Origin: Urechis unicinctus
Lineage: Eukaryota > Annelida > Polychaeta > Xenopneusta > Urechidae
Length of the DNA: 64,000 nucleotides
NCBI GenBank assembly: GCA_034190875.2
Contig: CM067356.1
Span: forward strand, 24,855,531-24,919,530
Direction of reading: 5' to 3'
This document shows positions 22,701 through 36,400 of this stretch, piece after piece. A program made the position numbers and the translations under genes. The notes under the pieces were generated by a model. The model did not search any database and was not told where the DNA came from. It saw only the letters and a program-made list of their open reading frames with translations. The stretch's first letter is position 1; each line of letters opens with the position of its first letter.

Positions 22701-24048
22701 TCATCAATCACCGTCGCTATATCATCTCGTTGTTGAAATTGAAGTTAAACCCCAATATCACCATTACTTTTTCGTGTAGTTCAGTAAACTATCGTTTCAT
22801 CAGAGTTGCCATTGCAACGTTACGACAGCTTATCAGAACAAATCTTTCATACACGATCTTGGTGGGCCAATAAGAGGAAAGCTTACTTACGCGCCAGGCT
22901 TCCTTTTCAAGATAACTTGTGATATGCGCTGATAAATCAATAATTTGTAATTTTGAAGCTTGGGAGCCCGGCGGGCTCTTTAGTAAAAGTATGAGCCCGG
23001 GTAGATTTTTATGAGCATCCAGCTCCTTCTACTTGGCATTCTGAAGTACACAAAATTTATTAACCTAACGACGGGGGCGTGCCCCTCCCTAATTATTCCC
23101 GGCTCCATATCTCTTGAGTCCTTGCGAACCTAACTACTGTAGTCTCTCTGTTATTTCTGGGACAATACCAAGCAAAAAGTAGTGGACTTTCAAACTTCCA
23201 CATCACTAACTTTTATGGTGAATGACATGTAACACAAACCATCCATGGGTATTATTGAATAGCTTACCTTACTCAGTGATGTATTAAGGATTTTAGATTG
23301 TCAATGTTTCTCATTTGATGTACACTTTCGTCGGTACTCCTCCGTATAAGCTATCGCCATTTCGTTGGAGACAACAATGCACACTATTTAGGAATTGCTA
23401 CCAGGTTAACGCACTTAATCATTGCTCTGGATCAAATTTTCATCACCAGTAGAGAACAGAATATGTGAAAATTAAAGAATCATTCACAGGGCATGCAACT
23501 AAGAAAATTTGCCACCGGCCATGCGGGCTGGTAGTTCCCAAAATCCACTGGCTTCTCAAAAGCCGACACTATTGACTAACCTTGGAGTCTTACCTCAGTG
23601 CACCTACTTACATTATTACCTGAAACAACAAAAAGTACTCGAATGCAATTCTAGCACAAAAATTTGCGTCTGCTTATGAGGGTTGTTTTACTCCCAAAGT
23701 ACAGAAAATATCGCAATCTTATTGACTAGGTCTTAATCTTGCAATAATCTACTGAAACAAGTTTTGACAAAATTCCAAGGCAAAAAAGGGTGTGGGGTTG
23801 TGGTGTCAACCTATACGCCTCACTATGAAAGACAGTTTGATGCGCAATGTCCTGTATTTGTTGTGAAGCTCAGTTACCTTGGCCATTTTTCACCCTTCTT
23901 CATAATATATCATTACTTTGTGCATTGCAAGTAGTTCAAATGGAACAACTTTTCTCATTTTAAAAATTCATTCGTTTGTTGCTTATTAGCAGGTGATTCA
24001 GGGTGAGTTTTGAGACTGTGACTACCTGTCCTTGCTTTGTGTGTCCAG
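22701..24048. other. Upstream of the PRR11-like gene
   Basis: No coding exon is recognised. It presumably contains the promoter and a 5' UTR exon of the gene starting at 24049, because the first coding ATG directly follows an acceptor-like TGTCCAG. A short inverted motif (AGCCCGGCGGGCT and AGCCCGGG) occurs near 22970-23005. Confidence 0.35.
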
Positions 24049-26379
24049 ATGGGAGATGTGTCAATGCTCAGCCTAACTGGCTTTGAACTGACTGACTCCC
24101 CTCGCTCATCACAATGCGCTGCTTCTGGCATGGGAACACCTGTACCAAGATTCAACTTCGAAGACTTTGCAGAGGCCTCTCCAATGCAGAACACTTACTG
24201 TAAACAGCTGTCTGAGGATGATTATCAGATGCAGACCATGACTGAAACAGAAAAGGCTTTGCAGGTGAGGCAACTCCAGGCGTGTATTGAAGCCATTAAC
24301 AGCATTTTCTTTAAAACAATGACTTAGACTTAGAAGTTATGTTACAGAATCTGGTGTCATACATCGAAAATGACCCCAAAGTTATTGCACAGCTTCTGCA
24401 AAAAAGAAAACAAGAAGAAATAGAAAATGCTGGATTTGTTTCATATCTGAAAGTGAGTTTCCTGCAATATCTTGAATAAGGTGAACACAGGGGGGGGGGG
24501 GGGCAATGATTGATTCCCGTGCCCAGCTGTACTTCACAGTATAGATGTGACTACCTATTTGTCAGTCAGTACTGTCCCTCAATGTGTTCAGTTAGTTTCT
24601 GTTAGTGTTTAGAAAATGAACATGATAATCAACTCCTTGTCAACGTTAAATGTGCATGCAATGTTTTTGCTGTGAAAATTTTGTTAAGAAGTTGTTTGTG
24701 CTGTGCATCAGGCCAGGTTTATGAAGAAGCTGCAGGGAGATAGGTATAGTGGTGACAGTGTGTCTGAATCCGAGTGCAGGGATAAGTTGGAAGAAATCAC
24801 TAATGGCATGATGATGGTCTACAACTACAGTCAAGGTAATCCAAGCCTCAAGTCACACATTGCTGTGCTGGTCAAGTCTTGCTACCTTGTGTATTGCCAC
24901 ATCTTTACATATGCTCTGATGGTAGATTAAACAATACACCCATGATTTAGGTATTTTTCACAAGGCAATTTTATGCATGCTGCCCTTCTTCAGTTTCCGG
25001 GCAGGTCTCAAGTCATAGACAAATGAACAAAAAACCTACAGAAATCAGACAACTTTGGACTGTCACTAATGTTTTTTTTACTATTGGCTCTTAGGGAACT
25101 ATGAATTATTTACAATTACCTGACCTTAGTATTGGGTCAATATCAAAACAAGCCTCTCAATGTGTGAGGGTAAAGTAATCTGCTGTGTAACATTTGATTT
25201 TTGGACTTTCATGTTCCAGAGTCCAAAGGGAGACGGTTCTCGAAGCGTTTGGCCGCCAAACAGAGGCAACGTGGTGACCCCAGCAGTTCTCCTGTCACCA
25301 GCCGATCATCACATTCACGGCTAGCACAGGCTAAGACACCTGCTAACAGCCAGGTGCCAGTTTTAAACACATCACTCACGTCTTTGTTGCAAACAGTGAT
25401 CTGTGTTCAAATTGATGTGTTATGAATATATTTGATATGCAGACATCCTTGGACACTGTGAGGACATATTTGCCACCTCATCCCCCACCCCCTCCCCCAT
25501 GTCCACCCCCTCCCCCGTGCCCACCCCCTCAGATGACCGTCTTAAGAGAGAAGACCAATGTCATGGTAACTCATTTGTTCTTTTGAAGTTACAGAGAGTA
25601 ATCTGTCAGTTATCACCTGTATTGAGTAGTATTGTTTATATGTGGAAAACATGGCAAGTACTGTGTGTAACAGAAGAAGGGCTTCTTAGTCAGTTGGTTA
25701 TTTCTTAATGAAGCACTGTTTGTTTTGGTCTAGACATCTCCATTTCCTGATGTTGACGAGCTTAAGAGGAAACCCCTGCGGCTCATGAGGTGGCCAATTT
25801 GGACGTCCATGATCTGTGTTTGATTGTAGACAGGATTTAATTCATTATTCATGTCCTGGTAGATTTGTCTGTATGTGAAAAATTGTGATATTTAGTCTAA
25901 TTTAATTTCTCATCAGACTAGTGTTTGTACCCAGGTCATCATCCTCCATCAGTAGCGTCCACCAAGAACTGCTGGCCACCAACCCTGTACAACGTTTACG
26001 CTCTACGCGACAACATCGGTTGGGCATTCGCTTTATTTATTATGATTTCTGTCATGTGAGTTTCTGATAACTAAAATGATGTTCCCTGCATTGTTTTGAT
26101 TATGTCATGAGAGTTTTGACTTTGCCCTGGTTTATATACAGGTCACCTGGCGGTACCCCGGTGAAGAGGAAGCGGACAAGATTAGATGCGCTTAAAGCCA
26201 CCGACCCCAACACAAGCTCAGACAGCCTGGGTTATGAAAACCCACTAAATAGCTCCGAGCCCCTTGCATCTGCCTTCCTTCGCATCATGGAGCAGAAATT
26301 CCGTAACGTGAGATCACCCAGCCCTGCCCCACATAGCCCATCAACTCCAGGCAATACAACGTTTGAATTTAGCCCCTAA
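24049..26379 (+). CDS. PRR11-like proline-rich protein
   Basis: Probable relative of proline-rich protein 11 (cell-cycle protein; MTFR proteins share parts). Exons: 24049-24264, 24328-24452, 24712-24835, 25220-25353, 25443-25565, 25734-25789, 25935-26018, 26142-26379; about 366 residues against 360 in human PRR11. Visible parts, in order: an N-terminal helix-rich region (EKALQ, VIAQLLQKRKQEEIENAGF, ARFMKKL), a basic Ser-rich linker, a polyproline run (YLPPHPPPPPP) in exon 5, a short basic segment DELKRKPLRLM, then LRSTRQHRSPGGTP and IMEQKFRNVRSPSPAP at the C-terminus. The SPGGTP plus KF..RSP.P end is the strongest resemblance to PRR11. All junctions agree in phase except exon 1 to exon 2: donor CAG|GTGAGG is phase 0 but exon 2 needs one extra base, so a donor variant, micro-exon or 1-bp error is present. 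The ATG directly follows an acceptor, so a 5' UTR exon is likely. Confidence 0.6.
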
Positions 26380-27949
26380 GACTCCTACCTTAATGACTAT
26401 CGATTATTTTACGGAACTCTATACAAAACTAGAAATAATAGTAACAACCACAGATGCCAAATGTACCTTGCATTTTTCAGCTTATTTTCTGAGCATATGT
26501 TATGAAAATATTTGTTGTGTATTTGCTTTTATACTCATTTCCTGTGGTGTAATTTAAGCTTAATATATGTGGTTGCGTCACAACTACCAGTTTTACCATT
26601 AAAAAGCTTAGATTGGTTCCCATCCATAGTAGGCTTATTGCAAGTTGCTATTGATGTATTGTATGCTTTTATGTTATTTGTCACCAAGTATGGGCTGGGT
26701 TTTATTCTATTGATTGTTCATTCAAACAATATGTGTTGAATCATTTGCTTTCCAAACTTCATTAATCTCCTGTTTCGTTGTAATTGTTGTCAGTTGTAAG
26801 GACTTGGAATAATATCATTCACATTATAACCATTGTAATTGTCTTGTGTGAGTAACTCTAGGCTACATATATAAATGTAATTGTTGTGACCTTTGATATG
26901 AAATTAAAATGTGTCATATTTTTAATAACTTTGTTAATTGTACCATATTAACTTATGCATTAGACTCCCCGTTTTGACTTGAAAGTTGGTACAAAACGTT
27001 TATAATGATATTTAAATGGAAGATGGACCCTTCTTTCATATCACATGGTGTGAGTACTGTATTTATAGTCAGTTTTCAGTCAACCAAATTGAGTTGTAAG
27101 CGTCCCTTTAAACATTAAAGAGGGCAAATTTGTATAGGAATCAAGGGTGGCTCGTTGGCTAGTAGTTACATGATCAGTTTGTTCTTAACCAGAGGTGCTT
27201 GGAAACACCAAATGGGAGATTACACACAGGCCACATGGCAACAAGTCGGATTTGTGCCCTGCTCGAATGAGAGACGCGTTGCTGTTTTGTCCGAGTTGTC
27301 AGGACAGAGCAATGCGGTCCAAAGCTCGACCGGAAGTTATCGCCTCAATGCGCTTACATCACGGTTAACGCGTAAACACAAAATATTCGTTTCCATTTTG
27401 TTCCACTGCGACGAAGAATTCTTGCATTTGGAGCTACGTCATGCGCTCATGTGAATATGATAGTACCGAATTGTTAAGGGTAAAGCTGTCACTGTCAATG
27501 CGCGTAGCGGACAAGCAGTTCCAAAACGCTGTAAAAAACTGGCTGTCGGCATACCAACCCTTTTCAGTAAGAAGAACCGACTGACAGGGAAAGTGGTGCA
27601 GTCCGACTGTTAGATCTCCAGCAAGAGGGTGCTTATTGTGCGCATTATAGGCTTGTGAAAAACCTTCAAAATCTTGGGAACACCAATGAACCACTGTGAG
27701 GTCCAGATTTCCTCCACATAATCTTAGTCTGTTAAACACTATGCAACTTTCGGTAGTTCATCGTCCCCACAACTGCCTAACGTGATGGGTAGTGTTTGTA
27801 AAATGTGAATGTGGATGAGAGGATATCCAAAATATCTATGAATTTCTAATTCAGGGTGTGACATAATATGAATATAGTAATCAAGTATCAATGTAATAAA
27901 GGTACAGATGAACAATTATTTATAGAAAAAAAGAAGTCAGTGCACAAGA
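26380..27949. other. 3' UTR and intergenic region
   Basis: The first ~540 bp are probably the 3' UTR of the PRR11-like gene (ATTAAA near 26903 is a candidate signal). Short frames further on (27155-27454 plus, 27434-27739 minus) have no recognisable similarity; the minus one could belong to the YqaJ-bearing element next door. Confidence 0.35.
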
Positions 27950-28370
27950 CTACACAAACTCAGTAACAGAAATGTTTAAAATACATGGAATCGAGCCCAG
28001 CATCTTTGATGGAGTCCCTGAAGGAAAAAAACTCTTTGCAACCATAGCAGAAATTAAGTCATTGTCACTGGAACAATCTCCACGAGATGACAAAGTCAAC
28101 TGTTTGCACAAAGCAATCTGGTAAAAGTAGTCATGTTGGCTGATGAAGGTCAGCTGAATGTTCACACTGACCAGGTATGGCACCGAGACGGGAGTGACAG
28201 GCTTGTCCCTGGTACTGATGGGGCACTTGACCTCAACTATCAGGTCATCAGACACAACACCATCTGGTGAACATGCTAGGCAGGGTGAGTTTGGGACACC
28301 ACAATCCGATATGGCTCGACTTTGGCTTCAGTCAACCCGGCATATTTCCTAAGAGCCACAGACTCATTGT
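27950..28370 (-). pseudogene. Broken YqaJ-type exonuclease domain
   Basis: Two minus-strand pieces in different frames together show the core of the YqaJ/lambda-exonuclease family (a PD-(D/E)XK nuclease). The first (about 28366 down to 28275) reads NESVALRKYAGLTEAKVE and ends at a stop near 28275-28277. The second (28274 down to 27950) reads SPDGVVSDDLIVEVKCP, with the catalytic D and E-V-K, then QHDYFYQIALCKQL, the usual Y-Y-Q helix. The frameshift at the junction and the absence of a long frame mean it is not functional. Such domains are common in invertebrate DNA transposons and virus-derived elements; which kind this one is I cannot tell. Confidence 0.7.
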
Positions 28371-29019
28371 GGATGCCGTGGTTTATCACTATCCGTTGCG
28401 AGCCCGGCGTTACGTCCGCCAGCTATCTTCACTTAGTTTTATGAAATCGTGGTGATTTGCAATTCCATATTGGTTTGCTGGGAGGAAGAGCTGCGAGGTA
28501 GACTTGCGGCAGGTGGATGTGGACGCGAAGTTGACACATTTGGTCATGAAAGATGAGTTGTAGTCTGGCATTGAGCGGTAACTGTATGGCCATTCCAAGA
28601 AGTTGCTGACCTCAGCTTCAGGTTCAGCGTCTTCAGCTTTATTTACAATTGTTGTAAGGTCAGAGGACCGTACTTATCCATGAGTGATGATTATCCTCAA
28701 GGTTTTCAACGATATAACTCAAAAGGTTCGATCAAAAATAACGTAGGACGTTGTGAAATCTTCTATGTATACCACGCGTATATGACCACCGGAAGCGGCC
28801 GCATAACAGATCAAAACTCGCGGTCTCTCATTGCACATTGTGATTTTTCTGCCATCGGCTAGCAATATTTTCTCATACTCTCGTGTAATAATTTTCTGCC
28901 TAGATGGATCCTCCTGACCTGTTACTCTCTGTAATATAAGTCGATTTTTTTAACATTAATACATTATAGTGGGCTATAACCTCAGCTCATATCACACAGC
29001 AATGTCTGCATAGCAGAGG

Positions 29020-29021
<2 letters not shown>
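28371..29021. other. No gene identified
   Basis: May include upstream parts of the element carrying the YqaJ relic (a minus frame 28410-28598 holds NQYGIANHHDFIKLS), but nothing recognisable. Confidence 0.3.

Positions 29022-29086
<65 letters not shown>
29022..29086. repeat. (AG)n microsatellite
   Basis: About 33 uninterrupted AG units, with a slightly imperfect lead-in from 29016. Confidence 0.97.
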
Positions 29087-29087
<1 letters not shown>

Positions 29088-32000
29088 AATAACGAGGTTT
29101 GCTTGGAGACCCTACCAATCTGTCGAACTGCTGTTGTTGTTCCTGTGCAGGCTGTGGGTGGAAAGGCGAGGCAGTTAACCACAGGGACCAGCTTTTAATC
29201 GAAGCTCGTTTGTTTTTACTGGATTAGGGTGTATTTGACAGCTAAGGACATTTGCGGCATTTGTTATTAAATCGTTGTTGGCTTTTATTGGCCACATACG
29301 GCGTCTAGTCAAACCAGTGCTGCGTAATGTTATCTATAAATATTTTATCCCGGTCCACGTCATGGTCCAGTTTCATTGGTTTTCCAGGTCAAGGGGTGCT
29401 TAAAAATACGCTATACCACCACTACAAATAACATCAAATCGCCGCACGGACTCACTTGAGTGCCTGTGTAAGTAACCGTTCACAACCTTATATTTCCAAG
29501 AACATCTCCTGCAGGGATAATGAGCTGAAGTCAGAAACGATCATCTCTGAGATAATATTCTTGCAGATTGTCTGGCATTGCCAAGGAAGAAAATTACCTA
29601 TCCATGGCAAAAACATTAGTGAAGGTATGCCTCGACTCAACCCTAATCTGCGCCGTGACCCCTCACTTTATATCCGCACTAACCCAACCCTTATGCGCAC
29701 TGATCCCACCCTTATCCGCGCCGTGACCCCAAGGTTATCCCTATACTTATATGCCGAGACCGAAATGAAATGGCTATGAACTGCGTTTATAGCAGTCCTG
29801 TGTGTAATGCATAGCATTTGATTTAAGTTATAAGTGTTTGACATAGATGCGACTCATCACGAGATGCGACTCATCACGGCACAGGTACCACCGTTTGGGA
29901 GGACAACATTTAATTAAAGTTTTTGTCTTGATGGCAGTTTTGACCTTGCATATATGTGGTACAATTTGCAACCGGCTAGATGCTGCCGTTTGGGCAGAGA
30001 AGGTTGACTTACTGACATACAGCCAGACACATGGGCACTCAAACTATCTCCAAGATATATAAGAAAATGTAGTTTATTCCAGGATCCAGTCCGGTTAGGA
30101 TATAGAGCATAGTGTGTCAGGGCTAGAATGTCTTTGAGATACTGGTGGATTTGCTCTGTGCTGTTGACTGCGGTTGAGTCCTGGTACTGAAGGAACTAAA
30201 TACATAGGCCCTTGGTTTGGCCGACTGAAGTGTGGAGAGCTTTCTGCGTCAAATATATGTTTGTCAATAAAAGCTTCATCTGCTACATAACGTTGATCAA
30301 GAGCAGAAGAGTTGAGGAATGGAGCTTGATTTGTCAAAACATGCCCACAACCAACCGGAGCTACGATTCAAACTTCCCCGTACATGAATTGAAGCTGTGT
30401 GTCACCTATGCATTGAAATGGCTTTTAGGGAGGTGACCAAAATAGTTAATCTGTCTGTGAGCATAGTCAGTGCATTGGTTCCGGTCTTACTCTAACCTAT
30501 CAGTTTTCTCCTCGTTCCCATTATCTCTGTGGAATCGTCATCGCCAGTCAGCTCAATTTGGTAACATGTATGCCTTTAAGCAGAATAATGAAATACAAAA
30601 GGGATTTCTTGAACAGCGCCAAATTTGAATCTAATGGCAGCAAGTGTCAGATCGCAACATGTTAATGCCGCGTTCTCATCCGCTTTCGTTCCGACTCGCA
30701 TCCCAGTTTGTAACAATTGGTTATATTGATGAATTAACGATTTCAAAGTTAATGTAATGGTTCTTGTAATGCGTATAGATAACGTATCTTGCCTGGCATA
30801 ACCCTCTCATTTAACCAATGGTATTCCAACTTATAGAGATGACACAAGAGTATCTGCTCGAATTGCTCCAGCTGTAGACAGTGCCTGTCCAAGGACACTT
30901 AATTTTATGCTTTTTCATACTCATCCCATAACCTGGCGCATAATGTTATCTGTTCCTTATTTGAGTGTTCTATACACTTATGCGATATGAAGAAATACAG
31001 TCAGCAACATTGATTTTATGTACAATTTTTTGTCTTGTACAGATATCAATGATTGATATTCTGAATGTCAGTGTTTGTTTACGCGTATGATGACTTGTTT
31101 CTCTTTGAATGCAAGTGGCATTCTAATTTTTCCTTGTGTTTGGAGTGGAGTCGAAGAATGGCTTCAAATGCCCTCGTTCTTGCTAGGTTCAAAGGAAAGG
31201 CACGTTTATCTGACCACATAAAGCAACAACACCAACGATTCGTCTGAATGTGCGTCTGTTCTTTTATGCAAGGAAAACAGGCGTATCATTTGGCCTCTCT
31301 AATATATCTTGAGCGATGTTTTGTTAAAGTTGATTGTCATAATAGCACATGGGTGATGGTGGAATCTGCCCTGTTCGACAAATTTGCGCTATGGTATTTC
31401 CAATATCCTGCTGCTTGTCATCCGACATTGGAACGAGGTGGCAGAAAACACAGCATAAGCTGCCTCCACCCATTGAATACCATAACCACCCACAGGTTGT
31501 ACGAAACATCGACTGGCACTTTCGTGCAAAATTTTCTTGCAAGAGAAAAGAAATTGTTGCTCTGTCTCCTACTTTCAATTTCAAGAAACTGGCGCTTGGT
31601 TTCATATGAGGATTATATACTTTAAGAAGCAGGATCAGAAATGATGGACAGGGGGATTCAGACCTTGTAGATGGGATTGTGTTATGCCGGTATAACGTAC
31701 CGGCATAATTTTTTTTATTGCAGATCAAAGAATTATGGATGCTGCTTCATGATAATCAATAGTAGCTGCAGTAACTACCACGCCCAATTCGCACGTCAAG
31801 GAGAAGGTGGAAAGGAAGTACTTGATTGCGGAATATGGCTCGCTCCACCAGCAGTGAGTAGTAATGAAAGCAGCTCGTATAGGATAGGATCGATCCCTAT
31901 CGGAGATTGGGGGCAGTATCCACCTCGATCACCGAGCAATCATATATGATGGTGGTGATAATGAAAAGTATTATATCAACCAGAAAAAAAGAATAATTCG

Positions 32001-33454
32001 CTAAGTTCACGGTTTTTCAAATGTTTTTTGCATGCCATTCAAAGATTAACCCCTACTCAGAAATGGTGCCCATGTGATCATTCTTGTGAACGACAACGAG
32101 AACACTTTGGTATTTAGTAAGCACCTTATATACCTTTGTCGCGGAGCCCGTCCTTCCGTTCGTCAGCGCCAAACAACATATGAACCCCTCTAATGTTACA
32201 TTCTCCTTGCAAAAATCAACGATGCATGACCTTTAACCCCTTAGTTAACAATGAAAAGTTATAACTGATACAAAAATCTCGTGTAGCATGTAAACCCAAT
32301 GAGGACATCCTCAAATAAGGAATGTCTGATGCATTTAGGTGGCAAGTTTTGTCAATACAGCTTGTTGAATATCATAATACCAACACTTTTGAGCATTCTC
32401 ATATGGTTCAATTACCAAGCAATATGACATAATAATGGGGGCACAGTGACCCCAAAATTGTCTCATTAAGAACAAATTGTAAATGTTATAGTTTAGTCAT
32501 GTCACAGCGTTGTATTGGAATTTATCAAAGAGCTCATAGCTTTGCCATAGCCCCGACTTGCTGTGAGAAGAGTGTGCAAATGAGTGAAAAACACACTTAT
32601 CATCAGGTGATGCTACCACGAAAACAACGCAAGGGACTATTAATCCAACGTCAACGGCTCTTCTGATTGGTCGACGCGACCACACCCCCGAATTAATAAG
32701 AAAATTCCATGTGTTTTAAAGGGACGCTATGACAAAGCACCATGCTGCTCACAGTTGGTGTTCACATATCTTCTCGGGCAGAGACACGAGTGGTCGTTCG
32801 AACGTAGCCATACGCTCTTTAAATTTATGTCAAGAGCAGCTTTGGGGCCTGTGTTGTTTTTTAACTATAGATTTTGTTCCTGTTCTTGCCTGCTATCACG
32901 GACTTTGTATCTGTATTTATACACGACAAACAATTACGTACCAAGTAATCCACCTACTTTAAGACGTTCCTTCTATCCAGGGTTGTGCGGTGATTATGTA
33001 TATGCGCAAAAGCTATCTTTTAATTATATGAGTTTTTCGAGTCTAAATATCTCTATAAACGATAGGTTTACATTTGGTATTGAAGGATCTTTTTAAAAAA
33101 GTCCATACAATATGGTCAATAGAGCATTTGCGTAATAATTATTACTTAAATATTGCCCTCACGAACGTCACAATGTTTTTTGGGTGTTTGATTGATGGAG
33201 TGCACTTTTGCCCCGGTCGCCGAGTACTGCCGTGGGTTCAGTAGTTAAAACAGCAGCTTCCGACAAACAGCTGTAGTTGCCCTGTCGACAGATTGACATA
33301 TTTGTGTTGCACCATGGACTAACGGAACACATCGAAGCTATTCCGCTGGACTATTGGAGAGAGAAGAAATACGTGGGACGCTGCATCAAAAGTTTGGTGA
33401 TAGTAGAGTTTTAGTGCTAGTGGACTTATTGAATTGGGCACTTCATTTTCAATT
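29087..33454. other. Intergenic region, no host gene recognised
   Basis: 4.4 kb upstream of the SLC17 gene. It contains a short degenerate minisatellite (about 29630-29735; units like CAACCCTTATGCGCACTGA and CCCTTATCCGCGCCGTGA) and overlapping frames at 31248-31728 on both strands that I do not recognise. The last few hundred bases should include the SLC17 promoter and 5' UTR. Confidence 0.4.
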
Positions 33455-36400
33455 ATGGATAAGGAGAAAGAAATGTCAATTGGCGAAGATGAACTGGTTT
33501 CAGTCGACCCAAAAAAAGGTTAGTCCGCTGATTGCACCTTTTAATTTAGCTAATAAAACCTATTTGACTAGACCCAACGTATAGCTTTAAATGTCTGTGT
33601 CCTAAGACGTTAACGAACTCCCACCCACCCCGCAAGCGACCTGAACACTAACACAGACATACAGCCACATATATACACACATTCATATTAACGCACACAA
33701 ACACGCACATACACGTGCTGGATTAAATAAGTGAAGGGCATGTGGCAAACTACATGTTCGGGGGTTTTTTTTATAGCAACTAAGAAATATAAGGCGTCAA
33801 GTTGAGAATTTTGGGAGGCCCTTTTTGAGACCCCTGCATGTGGGGGGGCCGGGGGAACTTGCACCTCTTGCCTCGTGGTAAATCCGACTCTGACGCAGAC
33901 TCACATCCACACACGCAGAAATGGTTAAAAGGTATTGTGTCCCTTAATTCTTCAAGCCATTCTCCCAGTCGAGGATGCGCCTGTGTATATATACCAGGTA
34001 GCGGGGTTGGGGTCAGACTTTCGCTCGCAGGCTTTGAAAAAGCGCACAGTTTATTTCGATGTTGAAGTATTCAAGATCACCGCATTGATAATAAATATGT
34101 GATATTTGATAATTATGTGGTAATGATCTCAACCGTAATACAATTGATGATGATGATGATGATGATGCTAATGACAAAGCCAACAGTCCAAACATAATCA
34201 ATGATGTCGATGTTTTCAGTGCCTTGGTGGTGTTCATGCCGATTTGCCCTGGCTCTCGTCGCCTTTTTCGGCTTCGTTAACCTCTACGCCTTGCGTGTTA
34301 ACCTCAGCGTGGCTATGGTGTGCATGATCAATCAGACCGCCCTGGATGAGGTCGACTCAGCTGTCATCAACGACAGCCACACCAGAGCCATAGACTCAGA
34401 CACCCAGTGCCGAGCTGACCTCACTAATGCGACTGTCAAGGTAATCACTGCCAACTGTGCATGCTGTCCTTAGCCTCGAATCGCTTTACGAAGAGTCGGT
34501 GTGGTATTTCCAGTTTACTTTTCGTATCAGAAGGACCCCCTGACTCTTAAGGGTCAGGGGGTTATCGAAGTACAATGTACCATGGCGTGGAGTTATGAAA
34601 GACTCAGCCGACGTTTCAAGTTCCAACAAGAAGCGTAGGTAGTTAGGTAGTTGATGCCAGAGTGTCCAAATGATAAATAGAAACAACAAGTGATATCATT
34701 TAGAAACAGGCACTCAGCACATGTCAACTGTAAGCAAGTAACATCAAACGAGCTTTTGACAATTGTTCCTCAAGAGTTGAATAAATGTATTATCCCTATG
34801 ACCCTATTTGAGGTCAATAAATTGACACTTGGTATATACATTTGTAATACGACGGTAGACCAGATTATATAGTTGGAATCGTATTTTAAGTCTCAATTCA
34901 ATAATGATCTAGCCTGCATCAAAGCATTCGTATGTGAAGTCATAATTTAAAAACCCATATATTTATTGAATGGTACGGACATAATCATTTATCTACAACG
35001 GATCATGTCCAAAATGGTAAGCATGTGCTAAGAAGAGGTGACAGTGCGGTTATATTTAGAAATGTATGCTTGACACTTGTCATATGTAAGCTATTACTAT
35101 TAGTACAAGTGTATATCGCGTGTTACAGAAATATCTTATCCATTGTCATCATATTATTAACCTCTATGGTTTGAATGAATATCCAATTTTATATCCAAAT
35201 CGAAGCATTTATAAATTTATAAATGGGTGTACATGGTGGTCGGAAATACATAGCGGTGCATAGCAGCCGTTGTGGTACATAACAGCTTATACGTAGTTAC
35301 ATGGCTTTAAATCTAAATTGGCTTGCAACTAATGACAGCGCGTGGAGTTTAGGCAGCTGGAACCAATTGATGACGGAGAAACACTCAATGCTGCTAGCAA
35401 ACATGAATGCTGTACAGCGGCTGTGCAATAACAACTGCCATATGGTGCGGGACAATAGTGCATTGAAAGAGCAATGATATGAGGAAGGGAAATTGGAAAG
35501 CCTGGCAAACGTAGTCGTTTTCTCCCAATTTTTTTTTTGCTTTGGTGATGTTGCTTGTGATAGGGCATACTGTTTCGATTGAGTGAAGCAATAAAAAGTG
35601 GAATGTAGGGCAGACAGGCTGTGGACTACATGACACACAATACGTTTGATGGATGTTTTGCACTTGTTTCTGCCGAGTAGAGAATTGAGGTGAATGCCGT
35701 TTCTGGACCATTTGCTGAATGGGAACGGTCCAAAAACCTCTGTGTGTGTGGTATATGATGTTGGGTTCCACTAGGAGCAACTGCTGAAGGTAATGGTTGT
35801 ATTTCTTAACCAATGATTTGAACCCTTCTACGGAGATAGTGCTTACGTTGTTGATGCGATGCAGTATGGAACAAACTACTACATGCTTAACTCAATGTCA
35901 CCTAATGAGGGTTAGAGCCAGCTCAGTGACCTCCAACAAGGTCATTGGTTCCTATGTCAAGGATGACACAATCTTGACAGGTTGTTCGGTGGTGTGGTAG
36001 CTTTGAATCCTCTGAATCCGTAAAGTTAAGCATGCAGCTCTCTATACCCTTTGAGTTACATCAGTAGTCCCTCAGCACAGACTCTTATCTGCATCCCACA
36101 GCTCTAACAGAGGAGTTACAGTGTGATGACACTAGCCAATAGAACACAAGGCGTAATAAAGAAGAAAAAATGTTTTGTCAAGGGATAGAGCTATTTGAAT
36201 ATGATGCATGAAGTTATACAAACGTCTTATATTCAGAGGTTGATTTAAACTCGTTTGACTGCAAAGATATTATATATTAATTTCGTGCATTTTAGCTCTG
36301 TAGTGCGAGGATGAGGGTATCAATCAACTGTCACGAACAATGCATATCATTATATTGGATAAGTAATATGATATGAGTAAATTATTACTTATTATTACAT

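Noticed and set aside
28982-29182. Leu/Ser-rich minus-strand frame
   Set aside because: Product of the (AG)n microsatellite.
35297-35813. Overlapping minus-strand frames of up to 139 codons in SLC17 intron 2
   Set aside because: Three frames are open at once, none has a recognisable domain; likely chance or a very old repeat.
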